Positions 9,001 to 16,360 of a DNA stretch of 24,501 nucleotides are shown piece by piece (position 1 is the stretch's first letter; each line of letters starts with the position of its first letter). Made by a program: the position numbers and the translations under genes. Origin of the DNA: Maritimibacter sp. GTDB taxonomy: Bacteria > Pseudomonadota > Alphaproteobacteria > Rhodobacterales > Rhodobacteraceae. The stretch is from the NCBI GenBank assembly GCA_020441225.1, contig JAGRMP010000347.1, positions 1 to 24,501 on the forward strand, given 5' to 3'. The notes under the pieces were generated by a model. It was not told where the DNA came from and searched no databases. It was given only the letters and a program-made list of their open reading frames with translations.

Positions 9001-12000
9001 CCGTCGTTGAAGCGGGTTTCGTAGTTCTTCAGGACCTTCCGTTCGATCTGGGCCGAATGTTCCTGGGCCCGGATGAAGGCGGGGTAGGTGGCGACACGGT
9101 CGGTCATGTCGCTCCAGAGCCCGCGTCGGCGTAGCGCAGCTACGGCGGGGTCCGTCTGGCACCAGTCGGCGATCTTTTTTCGGTCGGCCGTGGTGAGTCC
9201 GCCGGCATCCGCGTGCGGCAGCGACGGATAGGGAATCCGGTCCATCGGCCGCGTGATGTCGTAGGGTGTGCGGCCGGCTACAGAGTAGGAGAATGGCCGG
9301 CGCGTAACCGGGCACAGCCAGGCCTGTTCAAGCTTCGCCACGGCCGCCTTGTTGAAGTCGAGGCGCCAATGTCCGGTACCCATCGATACCAGTACGTTCC
9401 TTTGCAGGGTCGCCCAGAGGGCTTCGAGGGTTTCCGCGGCCAGATCCTGATGCTGCGGATTGCCCGGGTCGCCGCCAAACAGCCCGTACACCATCTTCTG
9501 CAGGCGTGACGGCCGGGTCTTCACAATCGGCCCGGGCCAGGCGCGCGCGATCTTGCTCGTTTCTTCGGCGGGGGCGTTCGCAGGCACGATTGAATTCAAC
9601 TTGCCGAACTTCGGAGAGACGATCGGGACCATCCACTCGGGGAGGTTCGTGGCGAGGTTGTCGCGGAAGACGAAATCGATGGCAGCGAAAGCGAGACCGC
9701 GCCAGCCTTCGGCATCAACGCCAGCCTGAGCGAGTGGACGAGGCACGGTGCCGGAGGCGATCTCTGCTTCCAGGCTCGGGAAAGCGAGTCGGACAAGCCC
9801 CATGGTTTCGGGGTTGTTCTGCACCTTCGGGCGGCGGAACAATTCGCGGAAAAGGAACATCTGCGCGAGGTCCCCGGGATGGTCGGCCATGCGTCCGCCG
9901 AGTTTCCGGGTCGACCAGACTTCGCCCGCGAAGGCCGTCAAGTCGGTATTGGCAGCGAACCTATCGATGAGGTCGGTCCAGGGGATGGGCTTCGCGATTT
10001 CCCCGGAAAGGGAGGCGCGCTCGCGCTCGAAATCTGCGATCATGTCTGCAAAACCGGCCTCGTCGGCTGCCCGAAGTCGCGCGATTTTTGCCTCAATTTC
10101 CGAGAGTTTGGCAGGGTCGGCCGGTGCCGATGTCTTCTGCACCGCGTGGTACAGGAAGCTCCGGGTCAGGGTGCGTTCCGCCTCCTGTTGCAGTTTCGCG
10201 GCGAGGCGTGCGACGCCCTGGCGGCTGTCAGAAAAGCTGATGGCCTTGCGCCCCCCGGCCGGCAGCCCGGGCCGGTTCTCGGGAAGGGTGAGGTCATCGA
10301 GCGCTTGCGGGATGGCATTGCCGAGAAAGAAGGTCGGGCCGAACCGCAGACTCTGCATCCGGACATGGTCCGCCTCGTCGCAACAATTGCGCTCCTTCGG
10401 CTCTTCGATCAGTTGCACCTGGTGGCAACGAGATGTTGCCGGTGGACCGTTCTCGAAAACCAAGCCGGTGTCGGATTCGACCCAAACCGTGTTCCCCGTC
10501 GTCGTGTCCTGACGCAAAAACACCATGGTCGTCCCGAGCGGCGCGTCCTCGTCCTCGCCGGTGTCCTCCGGTTCGGCGTCGAGGGCATAGTCATCGCCCT
10601 CTTGTGCCTCGGGTGTCTCAAGCCGCGGTTGTGCGCCGATGTGCATCAAGGCTTGCAGATGCACCGTTCCGCAGGAGGTGCACGCCACCACCTCAAACAC
10701 GGGCGCGCCGCATTTGCAGATCGGGCGCGGCGCGAGGTAGATCGCGCCGAACTGCCAATCGCTGCCTTCCGATGCGAGCTCCGGGTCCCGCTGTGCGCAG
10801 GCCGCGTCAATGCAGGCATAGATTCCGCCCTGAGCGCGATGGAAGAGGTGGGCGCGCCAGGGAAGGAATGCGTTGTCCCCCGAAGCGGCTTGCCCGGCCG
10901 CATCGAGCACCTTCTGCGCCTCCTCCTGGTGGTCGGGATCGTCGAAAAGGGCGGTGGATGCGGCGGCAAGATCGACCGGGTTGTCGTTCAGTTGGCGCCG
11001 GAGCGCCTGAAGGCGGGGGTGCGGGGCCAGGCTCTGCCACAACTCCGCATCGGTCTTGTGTTCGAGAGAAGCCACATCGACTGCGACGTCGGGTCCGGGC
11101 AAGGGAAGGATCGGCTGATCTTCGACCCCTTCGACGACCGCCACCTGCGTTGTCTCCTGACCTGCGAGCGCAGCGGTGAATTCGGCGAGTTTCTCGTTGG
11201 CGTTGGCCTCGCCGCCAATGGTCGCCGAGGTCGCGATCAGGCGGACATCCTGCGGCGAGACGTTGAACGCCGCGCGCACCCGGCGCAACAAGAGCGCCAT
11301 TTCAGCGGCCTGCGATCCGACATATGAATGCGCCTCATCGAGAACGATCCAGCGCAGGGCCCCGGACGAAGCATCGAGAAGGGCACGGTCCTGTTCCCGC
11401 AGCAGCATGTATTCCAGCATGGTGATGTTGGTAACGAGGATGTCGGGCGGAGATTTCCTGATGTCCTTTCGATTGGTCAACTCTACCTCGGTCGAACGGG
11501 CGCCGCCCTGGAAGGCCGTCTCGGGCGTGTCGCCGTTGTAGAGGGCGAATTTCACCCGGCCGCCCAATCCGCTTGCCCAGGCCGAAAGCCGTTCGCGTTG
11601 ACTCTCGATCAATGCGTTGAGCGGATAGAGAAGGATCGCCTGGATCCCGCCTCCGATGCGGCTGCGGGTCAGGATATCGTTGAGCAACGGGATCAGGAAA
11701 CACTCGGTCTTGCCGGAGCCCGTACCGGAGGTGACAAGCACCGACTTGTTGTCCTCGAGGCTCGCCCGCCATGCCGCGAGTTGGTGCGCATAGGGTGCGC
11801 GTTCGCGCGGCATGACATAACTCTGCGCGCTCGCCAGGGCCTCGACGAGACGCTCGTCGAGCAGGTCACCGGCAAGGTCTCCCAGGGAAACCTCGGCCGG
11901 TTTCCATGCCTTTGCCGCCTCAAAGACCGGCGATGCGAGCAGGGCATCCTGGTGTCCGGGGGCAGACGCCAACCGCCGCAGGAGCGCCGAGTTGAGCGCG

Positions 12001-12095
12001 AGGCTGGAGGTGCGTGACCGCGCGACGACGGCCGAAGCCGACCGCTGGGCCATACGATCGAGGGCATCGCCAAGGTGGGAGTGTCGAAATGGCAT
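6051..12095 (-). CDS. druE: Druantia DruE-type giant DEAH helicase with DUF1998-like region
   Basis: About 2014-aa superfamily 2 helicase. Motif I is SGTGSGKTE at about residues 123-131, motif II DEAH at 253-256, motif III-like SATIGG at 290-295, and the second RecA lobe ends with QRVGRAGRR at about 1067-1075. Cysteine pairs occur at about 459-475 (CKC...CTSC), 1347-1366 (CKTC...CPSC) and 1605-1616 (CPEKCVHGCPSC). The last, preceded by DRAAGGAG, is characteristic of DUF1998 helicases. Some 400 further residues follow. Size, helicase plus DUF1998 and the partner gene match DruE of Druantia anti-phage systems. The ATG at 12095 lies 4 bp after the partner's stop, indicating coupled translation; 88 codons are open upstream inside the partner gene but read as a shadow. 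DISARM or Dpd helicases are alternatives, but their partner genes are absent. Confidence 0.88.
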   Translation of the reverse strand: MPFRHSHLGDALDRMAQRSASAVVARSRTSSLALNSALLRRLASAPGHQDALLASPVFEAAKAWKPAEVSLGDLAGDLLDERLVEALASAQSYVMPRERAPYAHQLAAWRASLEDNKSVLVTSGTGSGKTECFLIPLLNDILTRSRIGGGIQAILLYPLNALIESQRERLSAWASGLGGRVKFALYNGDTPETAFQGGARSTEVELTNRKDIRKSPPDILVTNITMLEYMLLREQDRALLDASSGALRWIVLDEAHSYVGSQAAEMALLLRRVRAAFNVSPQDVRLIATSATIGGEANANEKLAEFTAALAGQETTQVAVVEGVEDQPILPLPGPDVAVDVASLEHKTDAELWQSLAPHPRLQALRRQLNDNPVDLAAASTALFDDPDHQEEAQKVLDAAGQAASGDNAFLPWRAHLFHRAQGGIYACIDAACAQRDPELASEGSDWQFGAIYLAPRPICKCGAPVFEVVACTSCGTVHLQALMHIGAQPRLETPEAQEGDDYALDAEPEDTGEDEDAPLGTTMVFLRQDTTTGNTVWVESDTGLVFENGPPATSRCHQVQLIEEPKERNCCDEADHVRMQSLRFGPTFFLGNAIPQALDDLTLPENRPGLPAGGRKAISFSDSRQGVARLAAKLQQEAERTLTRSFLYHAVQKTSAPADPAKLSEIEAKIARLRAADEAGFADMIADFERERASLSGEIAKPIPWTDLIDRFAANTDLTAFAGEVWSTRKLGGRMADHPGDLAQMFLFRELFRRPKVQNNPETMGLVRLAFPSLEAEIASGTVPRPLAQAGVDAEGWRGLAFAAIDFVFRDNLATNLPEWMVPIVSPKFGKLNSIVPANAPAEETSKIARAWPGPIVKTRPSRLQKMVYGLFGGDPGNPQHQDLAAETLEALWATLQRNVLVSMGTGHWRLDFNKAAVAKLEQAWLCPVTRRPFSYSVAGRTPYDITRPMDRIPYPSLPHADAGGLTTADRKKIADWCQTDPAVAALRRRGLWSDMTDRVATYPAFIRAQEHSAQIERKVLKNYETRFNDGEINLLNCSTTMEMGVDIAAVQLVVNANVPPALSNYRQRVGRAGRRREPWAFGLTFCRDLPLDILAFKKPIEFLKRPIAAPKVWFDSAPLVQRHVNAALLGHWFRTGGGLNIRANSGWFFGTEKVDTAIVGGSPVDSCLDDLKGDLANDTNLVMRLTDLVKGTVLDGVQTHHMIERTLNALEQITQTWRQEYRDILDRQNGAEDDAAKAFELRAKRMAGEFLIGDLARRGFTPAYGFATDVVTFDPLISGGQYEDQGISFHKRGGASRELHQAIREYAPGAELVIDGLVYQSEGVRPAWGAETDTSKLEDFQYYWECKTCHAFGVSAVGAPDACPSCQGIAIETKKILRPAGFLTRKPPHTGYEALEHSPYIAPRVSARGADWIALPDPTAGRYRHDPVGLVVNRSSGKLGGGFAVCLDCGRAAPMADPEQGVAAAIPSVMERHFPLARSQSTRLTSDNRCPGGYTAPNRLQRNVHLAQTTRTDVFEFQLPAGVGEGAALALGAALREALSERLGVETAEIGVAAGPSVGVDQDRLVSLWLLDRAAGGAGLVARLQEAELFAAMLARAAEVLDCPEKCVHGCPSCILQPDLSLQEIRLDRAAALRCARTILERIRIPDALQVFGPATRSLGGSLTAALDRARRAGTLSRVDLFLRGHPDTWDLSAWNARGAIRDLAESGTEVRLLFAKNTISHAGFDLGVKLALHRISEHAKVGIIPEMLDAGGLAMVACLSGKDGARRGVAVQAENEAVPTVEWANGSGAAILVGPYSSEATPTLLSASKLLEFGTGNGKVIEPDASLDGPIRGFGARFWKALSRHLPLEMSAMADHGVEAISYSDRYMLTPVTVVLLSETLRAAPGATGASLSIDLAPNEAPWNQPDFPKVFHSFIDDGARISFLRALLPSANIRMAMRKNDLPHRRQMTIRLKDGRRYRVLFDQGFGGWKCGGKDLRHDFRQDPALQAKGIFGRALAISGGDEPIVWESQ

Positions 12096-12099
12096 GGTG

Positions 12100-15000
12100 T
12101 CAATCCTGGGCTTGGACAGCGAGTTGGACTGCGAGAGGAAGCGCCAGCGCGAACCATTCGGGATCGGCGAAACGCAATGCGAGCAGTTCGAGGATCTCCG
12201 GCCCATTGGGTTTCGGCGCGATCCCCGCCGCGACCTCGGCAACGCGGAGCGGGGCCTCCAGGAGCGGGCGCAGTTCGTCGGCGAATTCAAGAGGAGGCAC
12301 CAGCCGGGTGGGGCGTTTCGATCCTCCGCCCTGGGGCAGCATTGGGGATCTTGAAGCAAGCTGCCCCCCGAAGACCAAGAGCATGTCCGCGGGGCGTTTC
12401 ACCGCCAGATCCACCCGTTCGCCATTCTGATCGGAGAGAAATGGAACATATCCGGCGACCTTCAGGGCCGCAGCGAAATGTCCGCCAAGTTCCGGGCGCA
12501 ACTGGAGAATTCGCCACAAGCGTTTCCGAACCGCTCCGAGGGCGGTCTCATTTGCTTCCTGCGGTTTGAGCCCCGCGCTCATGAGGTTCCTGGCTATATG
12601 GGCGAATGTGTGGGAGATCGCAAATTGCCAGTCCCTGACCTTGATCAGCGGCCACCACAGCGGGGCCTCGGTTTCGAGGTCCAGGATTTCCAGCGGATCC
12701 GGGTGGCGCATCAGCAGGGTCGCAGCGAACCGTTCGGAGCGACCGAGCGACTGGACCTGATCCAGAGCCCCACAGTCTCCGGCATTTCGTCCCGCGCGGA
12801 CCAGGTCAAGAAATTCCTGCCAACCCGGGGCATCCGGGTGCTCGAGTAGATCATTGAACGCCGCGCAATATGAGGCGATCCGGGCTTCGCGTTTCCTCTC
12901 GGTCGGTCCATCGCCCGTCCAGGCAAGAGGACGCATGACCCCATGGGCAGAATGCCCTTGGACAAACCAGACTGTCCCAACATCGCTGAGCCAAGAGGCA
13001 AGGTTGAACGGGCCGGATGCTTCGGTCTGGCGGGTCAGGATCGGCATTGAAACCGTCATCGCCGAAAGCGCTACGGGATCGCTCCCGAGGTCAGGTTCGC
13101 CGGCGACGCGCTCCGGCGACCAATCGTATCGCGAAATCTCCAGCCGGTCGCTCTGACCTGCCTGGGCGAGGCGCAGGTTGACCTTCCCATCCGCACCCGA
13201 CAGCGCCACCGCCTGTGCCAGGAGGTCCCTGTAGGTGGCAAGTCGGATTGTGCCCGAAGCCGGAAATCCGATCGGACTGCCTTCGGCAATTCGCAACAGG
13301 ACGGCGCCACCTTTGGCCGGCAACACGCCGCGCCAGCCGGAAATCGAGCCGAGTGCAACCTGATGGTTGCGGGTCATGCGCGCGCCATCGGGCGCAACCA
13401 ACATGGGGTCGCGCGCCGGCCAGCTCCGTTCGAGTCCAAGACTCGCCCCGGATTGAGTCTCAAAAAGACGAACCTGGAGGGCGCTTGGTGTGCCCGCGAC
13501 GTCCTTGAGTTCGGCCACGACCCTTTCGCCGTCTCTGTGCCCGTGCACAACCGAGTTGGCCGCCTCCAAAATTATTTGCCAGGTGGGTGGCACACCTGTC
13601 GCCATCAGCCTCACGTGCCCAGGAGCGATCTCCTGGGCGTGAAGGCTGACGTCTTGCGGGACGACCACGCACCGAACGGACGCACGCGGGACGCCGCCGC
13701 TGGTCCATCGGTAGATCCGCCCTCCAAGGAGCTTCGGTATTTCCGAAGCGGTCACTTGCCGGGTCACGTCATGAAGCGGCGACTCGGCCTCTGCTGCGAG
13801 GAAGTAGGGTTCACCACGGTAGATGGTGACGCCAGAAACAGCGCGCCATTCAGGAAAAGGTGTGCCGAAGGGTATCAACTGGACTTCGGTCGCGTCGGCA
13901 TCGGACCCGGTCGCAATGCTGAACCGATGGTGGCCGCACGCGACTTCGCCCTGGCCCGAGAATTGCCAGAGCACCCCGTTGGGTCCTGGTGCGCTCTCAT
14001 GGATGCGCGCGCTGGCGGACACCTGCGGGGCATACTCCGCCGGGAGCAACGCCCAGATACTGTCGTTCTTGGTGCGCGGACCGTGGAGCGGCGCGAGGCG
14101 GTCGGTGTGACCGTTGTCGGCACGCCAGAAGCTGGGTGCCTCATCCGGAAGCGGGGAACCGGGGTCAAGTACGACGTCACCGAGGGCATGGCCGTCCGCG
14201 CTGACGGCGAATGCCAGGGGCTCGCTTGGCGACAGGGCCACGAAGTCGCGAGCGGCCCGCCGGAGCCGCCATCCGGTCTCGTCCGGCCCGGCTCTCAGGA
14301 TCATACCCGCATCGGAGGTGAGGCGCAGGACCAGGCGCTGTTCGACATTTGGCAGCAGTGCCTTCGGCAGGAGGCCGCCATCTGTCACCTCGGCAGTGCC
14401 TACCCAAGCGGTTCCGTCCACGCTGCGCCTAAGAAAGCGCCGGACCATTTGTCCGATGGCGGCGGTCCGATGGATGCGTTCGGAAAGGGCCGGGCGCAAG
14501 ATGGTGCGCCGCGCCTCCTCTGACAATCGAATGGGTAGTTGGTGCGCCCAGCCGGGGCGGTTCCGTTCGAGCCAGATCTCTATGGCATTGTCGTCCAGAT
14601 TCTCAGGCAGGGCCCGCCTGAGGATTGCCAGCGCGAGCGCGAGATCGCAGAGCATCTCGACCGCCTCTTCGTCCTGATAGACTGCCGGGAGCGCTGTTAT
14701 TCGCCTACGGGCGACTGGGAGGGCCATTTCGCGATCGGAAACGGAGTGCCTCAAGAGTTCCGACACCGTCAAAAGCACGGCGTCTGCATATCCGCTATGT
14801 CGCGTTAGGAACGCGTCGGGAAGCCCTCCCTCGGCCATCAAGGAGTAAAGGAACAGCCGTTTCGCGTCAGTGTCGCGGCGGCGGACTTGGCGGCCCCATT
14901 GTTTTAGGCCCTGCTCTACCAAGGCACGTCCGTAGCCGTGGTCGCCACTTAGACCGAGACCTTGGAATACGAGGTCCCAAGATAGCGATCCTTGTCGGTA

Positions 15001-15198
15001 GTCCTTCCGAATGAACTCGGCGGCCCAAAAAACGAACCAGCGCGCGGTGCTCGGGAGCGTCTGGCCACTCGCGATACGAATTTTCAGCAGTTGCGAGAGG
15101 TGGTCGAACTCCTCATCGCCACAGTCGTAGGCGTGCAAGGGCCGCCCATCTGGCGAGTGCAATGCACGCCGCGAAAAAAAATATTCGTCGAAGTCCAT
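12100..15198 (-). CDS. druH: Druantia type III DruH-like protein
   Basis: 1032-aa protein without recognisable enzymatic motifs. The N-terminal ~270 residues are helical. The middle (about 270-760) is rich in predicted beta strands with many short V/G-rich segments, and the C-terminal ~270 residues are helical again. A ~1000-aa protein of unknown function immediately upstream of a ~2000-aa DUF1998 helicase is the defining pair of Druantia type III. I believe such proteins are annotated STY4851/ECs_5259-like in enterobacteria, but that is from memory. Start ATG at 15198 (MDFDEYFFSRR) has AGGTGAG about 5 nt upstream. It probably recognises phage DNA or proteins together with DruE; the mechanism is not established. 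Confidence 0.8.
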   Translation of the reverse strand: MDFDEYFFSRRALHSPDGRPLHAYDCGDEEFDHLSQLLKIRIASGQTLPSTARWFVFWAAEFIRKDYRQGSLSWDLVFQGLGLSGDHGYGRALVEQGLKQWGRQVRRRDTDAKRLFLYSLMAEGGLPDAFLTRHSGYADAVLLTVSELLRHSVSDREMALPVARRRITALPAVYQDEEAVEMLCDLALALAILRRALPENLDDNAIEIWLERNRPGWAHQLPIRLSEEARRTILRPALSERIHRTAAIGQMVRRFLRRSVDGTAWVGTAEVTDGGLLPKALLPNVEQRLVLRLTSDAGMILRAGPDETGWRLRRAARDFVALSPSEPLAFAVSADGHALGDVVLDPGSPLPDEAPSFWRADNGHTDRLAPLHGPRTKNDSIWALLPAEYAPQVSASARIHESAPGPNGVLWQFSGQGEVACGHHRFSIATGSDADATEVQLIPFGTPFPEWRAVSGVTIYRGEPYFLAAEAESPLHDVTRQVTASEIPKLLGGRIYRWTSGGVPRASVRCVVVPQDVSLHAQEIAPGHVRLMATGVPPTWQIILEAANSVVHGHRDGERVVAELKDVAGTPSALQVRLFETQSGASLGLERSWPARDPMLVAPDGARMTRNHQVALGSISGWRGVLPAKGGAVLLRIAEGSPIGFPASGTIRLATYRDLLAQAVALSGADGKVNLRLAQAGQSDRLEISRYDWSPERVAGEPDLGSDPVALSAMTVSMPILTRQTEASGPFNLASWLSDVGTVWFVQGHSAHGVMRPLAWTGDGPTERKREARIASYCAAFNDLLEHPDAPGWQEFLDLVRAGRNAGDCGALDQVQSLGRSERFAATLLMRHPDPLEILDLETEAPLWWPLIKVRDWQFAISHTFAHIARNLMSAGLKPQEANETALGAVRKRLWRILQLRPELGGHFAAALKVAGYVPFLSDQNGERVDLAVKRPADMLLVFGGQLASRSPMLPQGGGSKRPTRLVPPLEFADELRPLLEAPLRVAEVAAGIAPKPNGPEILELLALRFADPEWFALALPLAVQLAVQAQD

Positions 15199-15235
15199 AT
15201 CTCACCTATTGGAAGAGAGATGGACATGCCTTGCC

Positions 15236-15712
15236 CTACCAGATCAAGGGCAAAGTTGGCTGTGACGGAAGTGAGGGGGCCTCTGTCTGAACCGGCATGG
15301 GGCCACGAAGACATTTCACGGCGTCATGAAGCGCAATGAGTTCGGTTTTCGCGACCGACGGCACTTTGACCGAGCTCGCGCGCACCTCACTGAAATCGAT
15401 CGCTTCCATCGTCGCGCGAACGAACTCGACCGGGGCTCCGGTGGCGCGAACGAAGTAGTTGGATGCAGGCGAATACCCGGTGGACCGTTCAATATCACGC
15501 GGCAGATTCAGCATCGCGCCGGCGCGAGCACCAACCCAGCGTATCACGAAATCCGCGTCCACGACGTGCAGATCACCCGGGAGAGCCCGAACTATCGGAT
15601 CGGGTAGATAAACAAAATAAGGCGCGTAGCGCGGCTTGGAGTTCCTTGGGCTGAATGACTTCGGTGGGAAGTGTTGGAACATATCAAGAACTGTCAGCGG
15701 ATTCAGATGCAA
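15236..15712 (-). CDS. Hypothetical protein upstream of druH
   Basis: Up to 158 aa from a TTG at 15712, or 148 aa from the ATG at 15682; neither has a clear Shine-Dalgarno. It ends 37 bp before druH, so it could be the first gene of the Druantia operon. The central part (LPGDLHVVDADFVIRWVGAR) faintly resembles the first strands of a PAS domain, but I see no binding-site residues and do not assign one. The C-terminus is proline-rich. It may be an intact small protein or the 3' part of a gene damaged by the IS66 fragment upstream, since another open frame overlaps its start by about 10 nt. Confidence 0.5.
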   Translation of the reverse strand: MHLNPLTVLDMFQHFPPKSFSPRNSKPRYAPYFVYLPDPIVRALPGDLHVVDADFVIRWVGARAGAMLNLPRDIERSTGYSPASNYFVRATGAPVEFVRATMEAIDFSEVRASSVKVPSVAKTELIALHDAVKCLRGPMPVQTEAPSLPSQPTLPLIW

Positions 15713-15858
15713 TTTAGATTCAGGTAGCGGGCGATAGATGCAATTTGTCTGCGTGCCATGAGTTGTTCGAAACGTTCTGTGCTGATGGGCCCCCAGCCTT
15801 GTGCTCTCTTGTCAAACTGCGCTCGGGTTGATTGGTGAACGTCCTGCGTAGGCCGCGG
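15703..15858 (-). pseudogene. Short coding-like fragment between IS66 remnant and 158-aa ORF
   Basis: A 51-codon frame with no stop follows directly after the tnpC stop and ends at TGA 15703-15705. From about 15845 it reads plausibly as protein (for example RAQFDKRAQGWG and ERFEQLMARRQIASIARYLNL) rather than as noise. It has no start near its upstream end; the only ATG is at 15760. It overlaps the possible TTG start of the next ORF. It may be the 3' remnant of a gene cut by IS66, or the earlier part of the 158-aa ORF separated by a frameshift. Confidence 0.3.
15705..15746. repeat. 11-bp direct repeat with 31-bp period
   Basis: AGATGCAATTT is found exactly at 15705-15715 and 15736-15746. The 31-bp spacing is close to three helical turns, so bound proteins would sit on the same face. 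It lies at the start of the gene preceding druH, where an operator or promoter would be expected. Regulation is inference. It could equally be a duplication scar. Confidence 0.5.
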
Positions 15859-16155
15859 TCAGGCGGCCTTTCGGCTGGGTGAGGTCAGGCGCCAATGCCA
15901 GGGCAGAAGTTCCGGCACCTGTGACGCGCGGGTGTCGGGCGGCCGGGCGAGGACGTCGGCGAGCCGGGCTTGGGGATCGACGTCGTTCAGGTTGGCGGTG
16001 ACGATCAGAGAATACATGAACGCGGCGCGGTCGCCGCCGCGCTTGGAGCCGGCGAAGAGCCAGGACTTGCGGCCGAGGGCGACGCCGCGCAGGGTTCGTT
16101 CGGCGGCGTTGTCAAAGGGCATGATGACCTGCGGCGCCTCGGTTCTGCTTAGCAC
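15859..16155 (-). pseudogene. IS66 transposase TnpC, 3' fragment
   Basis: The 98-codon frame matches the C-terminal end of IS66-family TnpC: DNAAERTLRGVALGRKSWLF, then RAAFMYSLIVTANLNDVDP, and the terminal DVLARPPDT...ELLPWHW signature. Full-length TnpC is about 500 aa, so more than three quarters is missing. The 5' side is cut near 16140-16155, where IS110-like sequence begins. The lost part is not found in the window. Confidence 0.85.
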
Positions 16156-16159
16156 TGGA

Positions 16160-16350
16160 CCTGATCCCTGTCTGGGGGCAGCCTTCGGATACCGGGCCGG
16201 GGCGTCGGGAGCATGAAACGGCGGTAGGCCGTCCCGACCATGAGCTTCGAGCTCGCGTTGTTACGTGGCCACCCCTGCGGCCTGCCCGGTTGCGCTGCGA
16301 GCGCGGATCCGTAGATGTTGTGCAGACCCGCCAGCTCCCGTCAACTGAAG
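16160..16350 (+). ncRNA. Possible IS110 bridge-RNA region
   Basis: IS110-group elements encode a structured bridge RNA in the non-coding left end upstream of the transposase, specifying target and donor DNA. Here the only long non-coding part of the element lies in that position, is GC-rich and has several short self-complementary stretches (for example around CGAGCTCG at 16252). No specific fold or loop was derived, so this is a positional prediction only. Confidence 0.3.
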
Positions 16351-16360
16351 GAGAGGGAGC

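Noticed and set aside
7650..14523. Long plus-strand ORFs at 7650-9134, 9879-11327 and 13363-14523
   Set aside because: They lie antisense to druE and druH, whose frames show clear helicase motifs and continuous protein character. The plus-strand products are low-complexity shadows of high-GC codon bias.
6051..15198. DISARM or Dpd system instead of Druantia
   Set aside because: Those systems also have DUF1998 or large helicases, but no methyltransferase, phospholipase D protein or 7-deazapurine enzyme is present, and a single very large helicase with a ~1000-aa partner fits Druantia III better.
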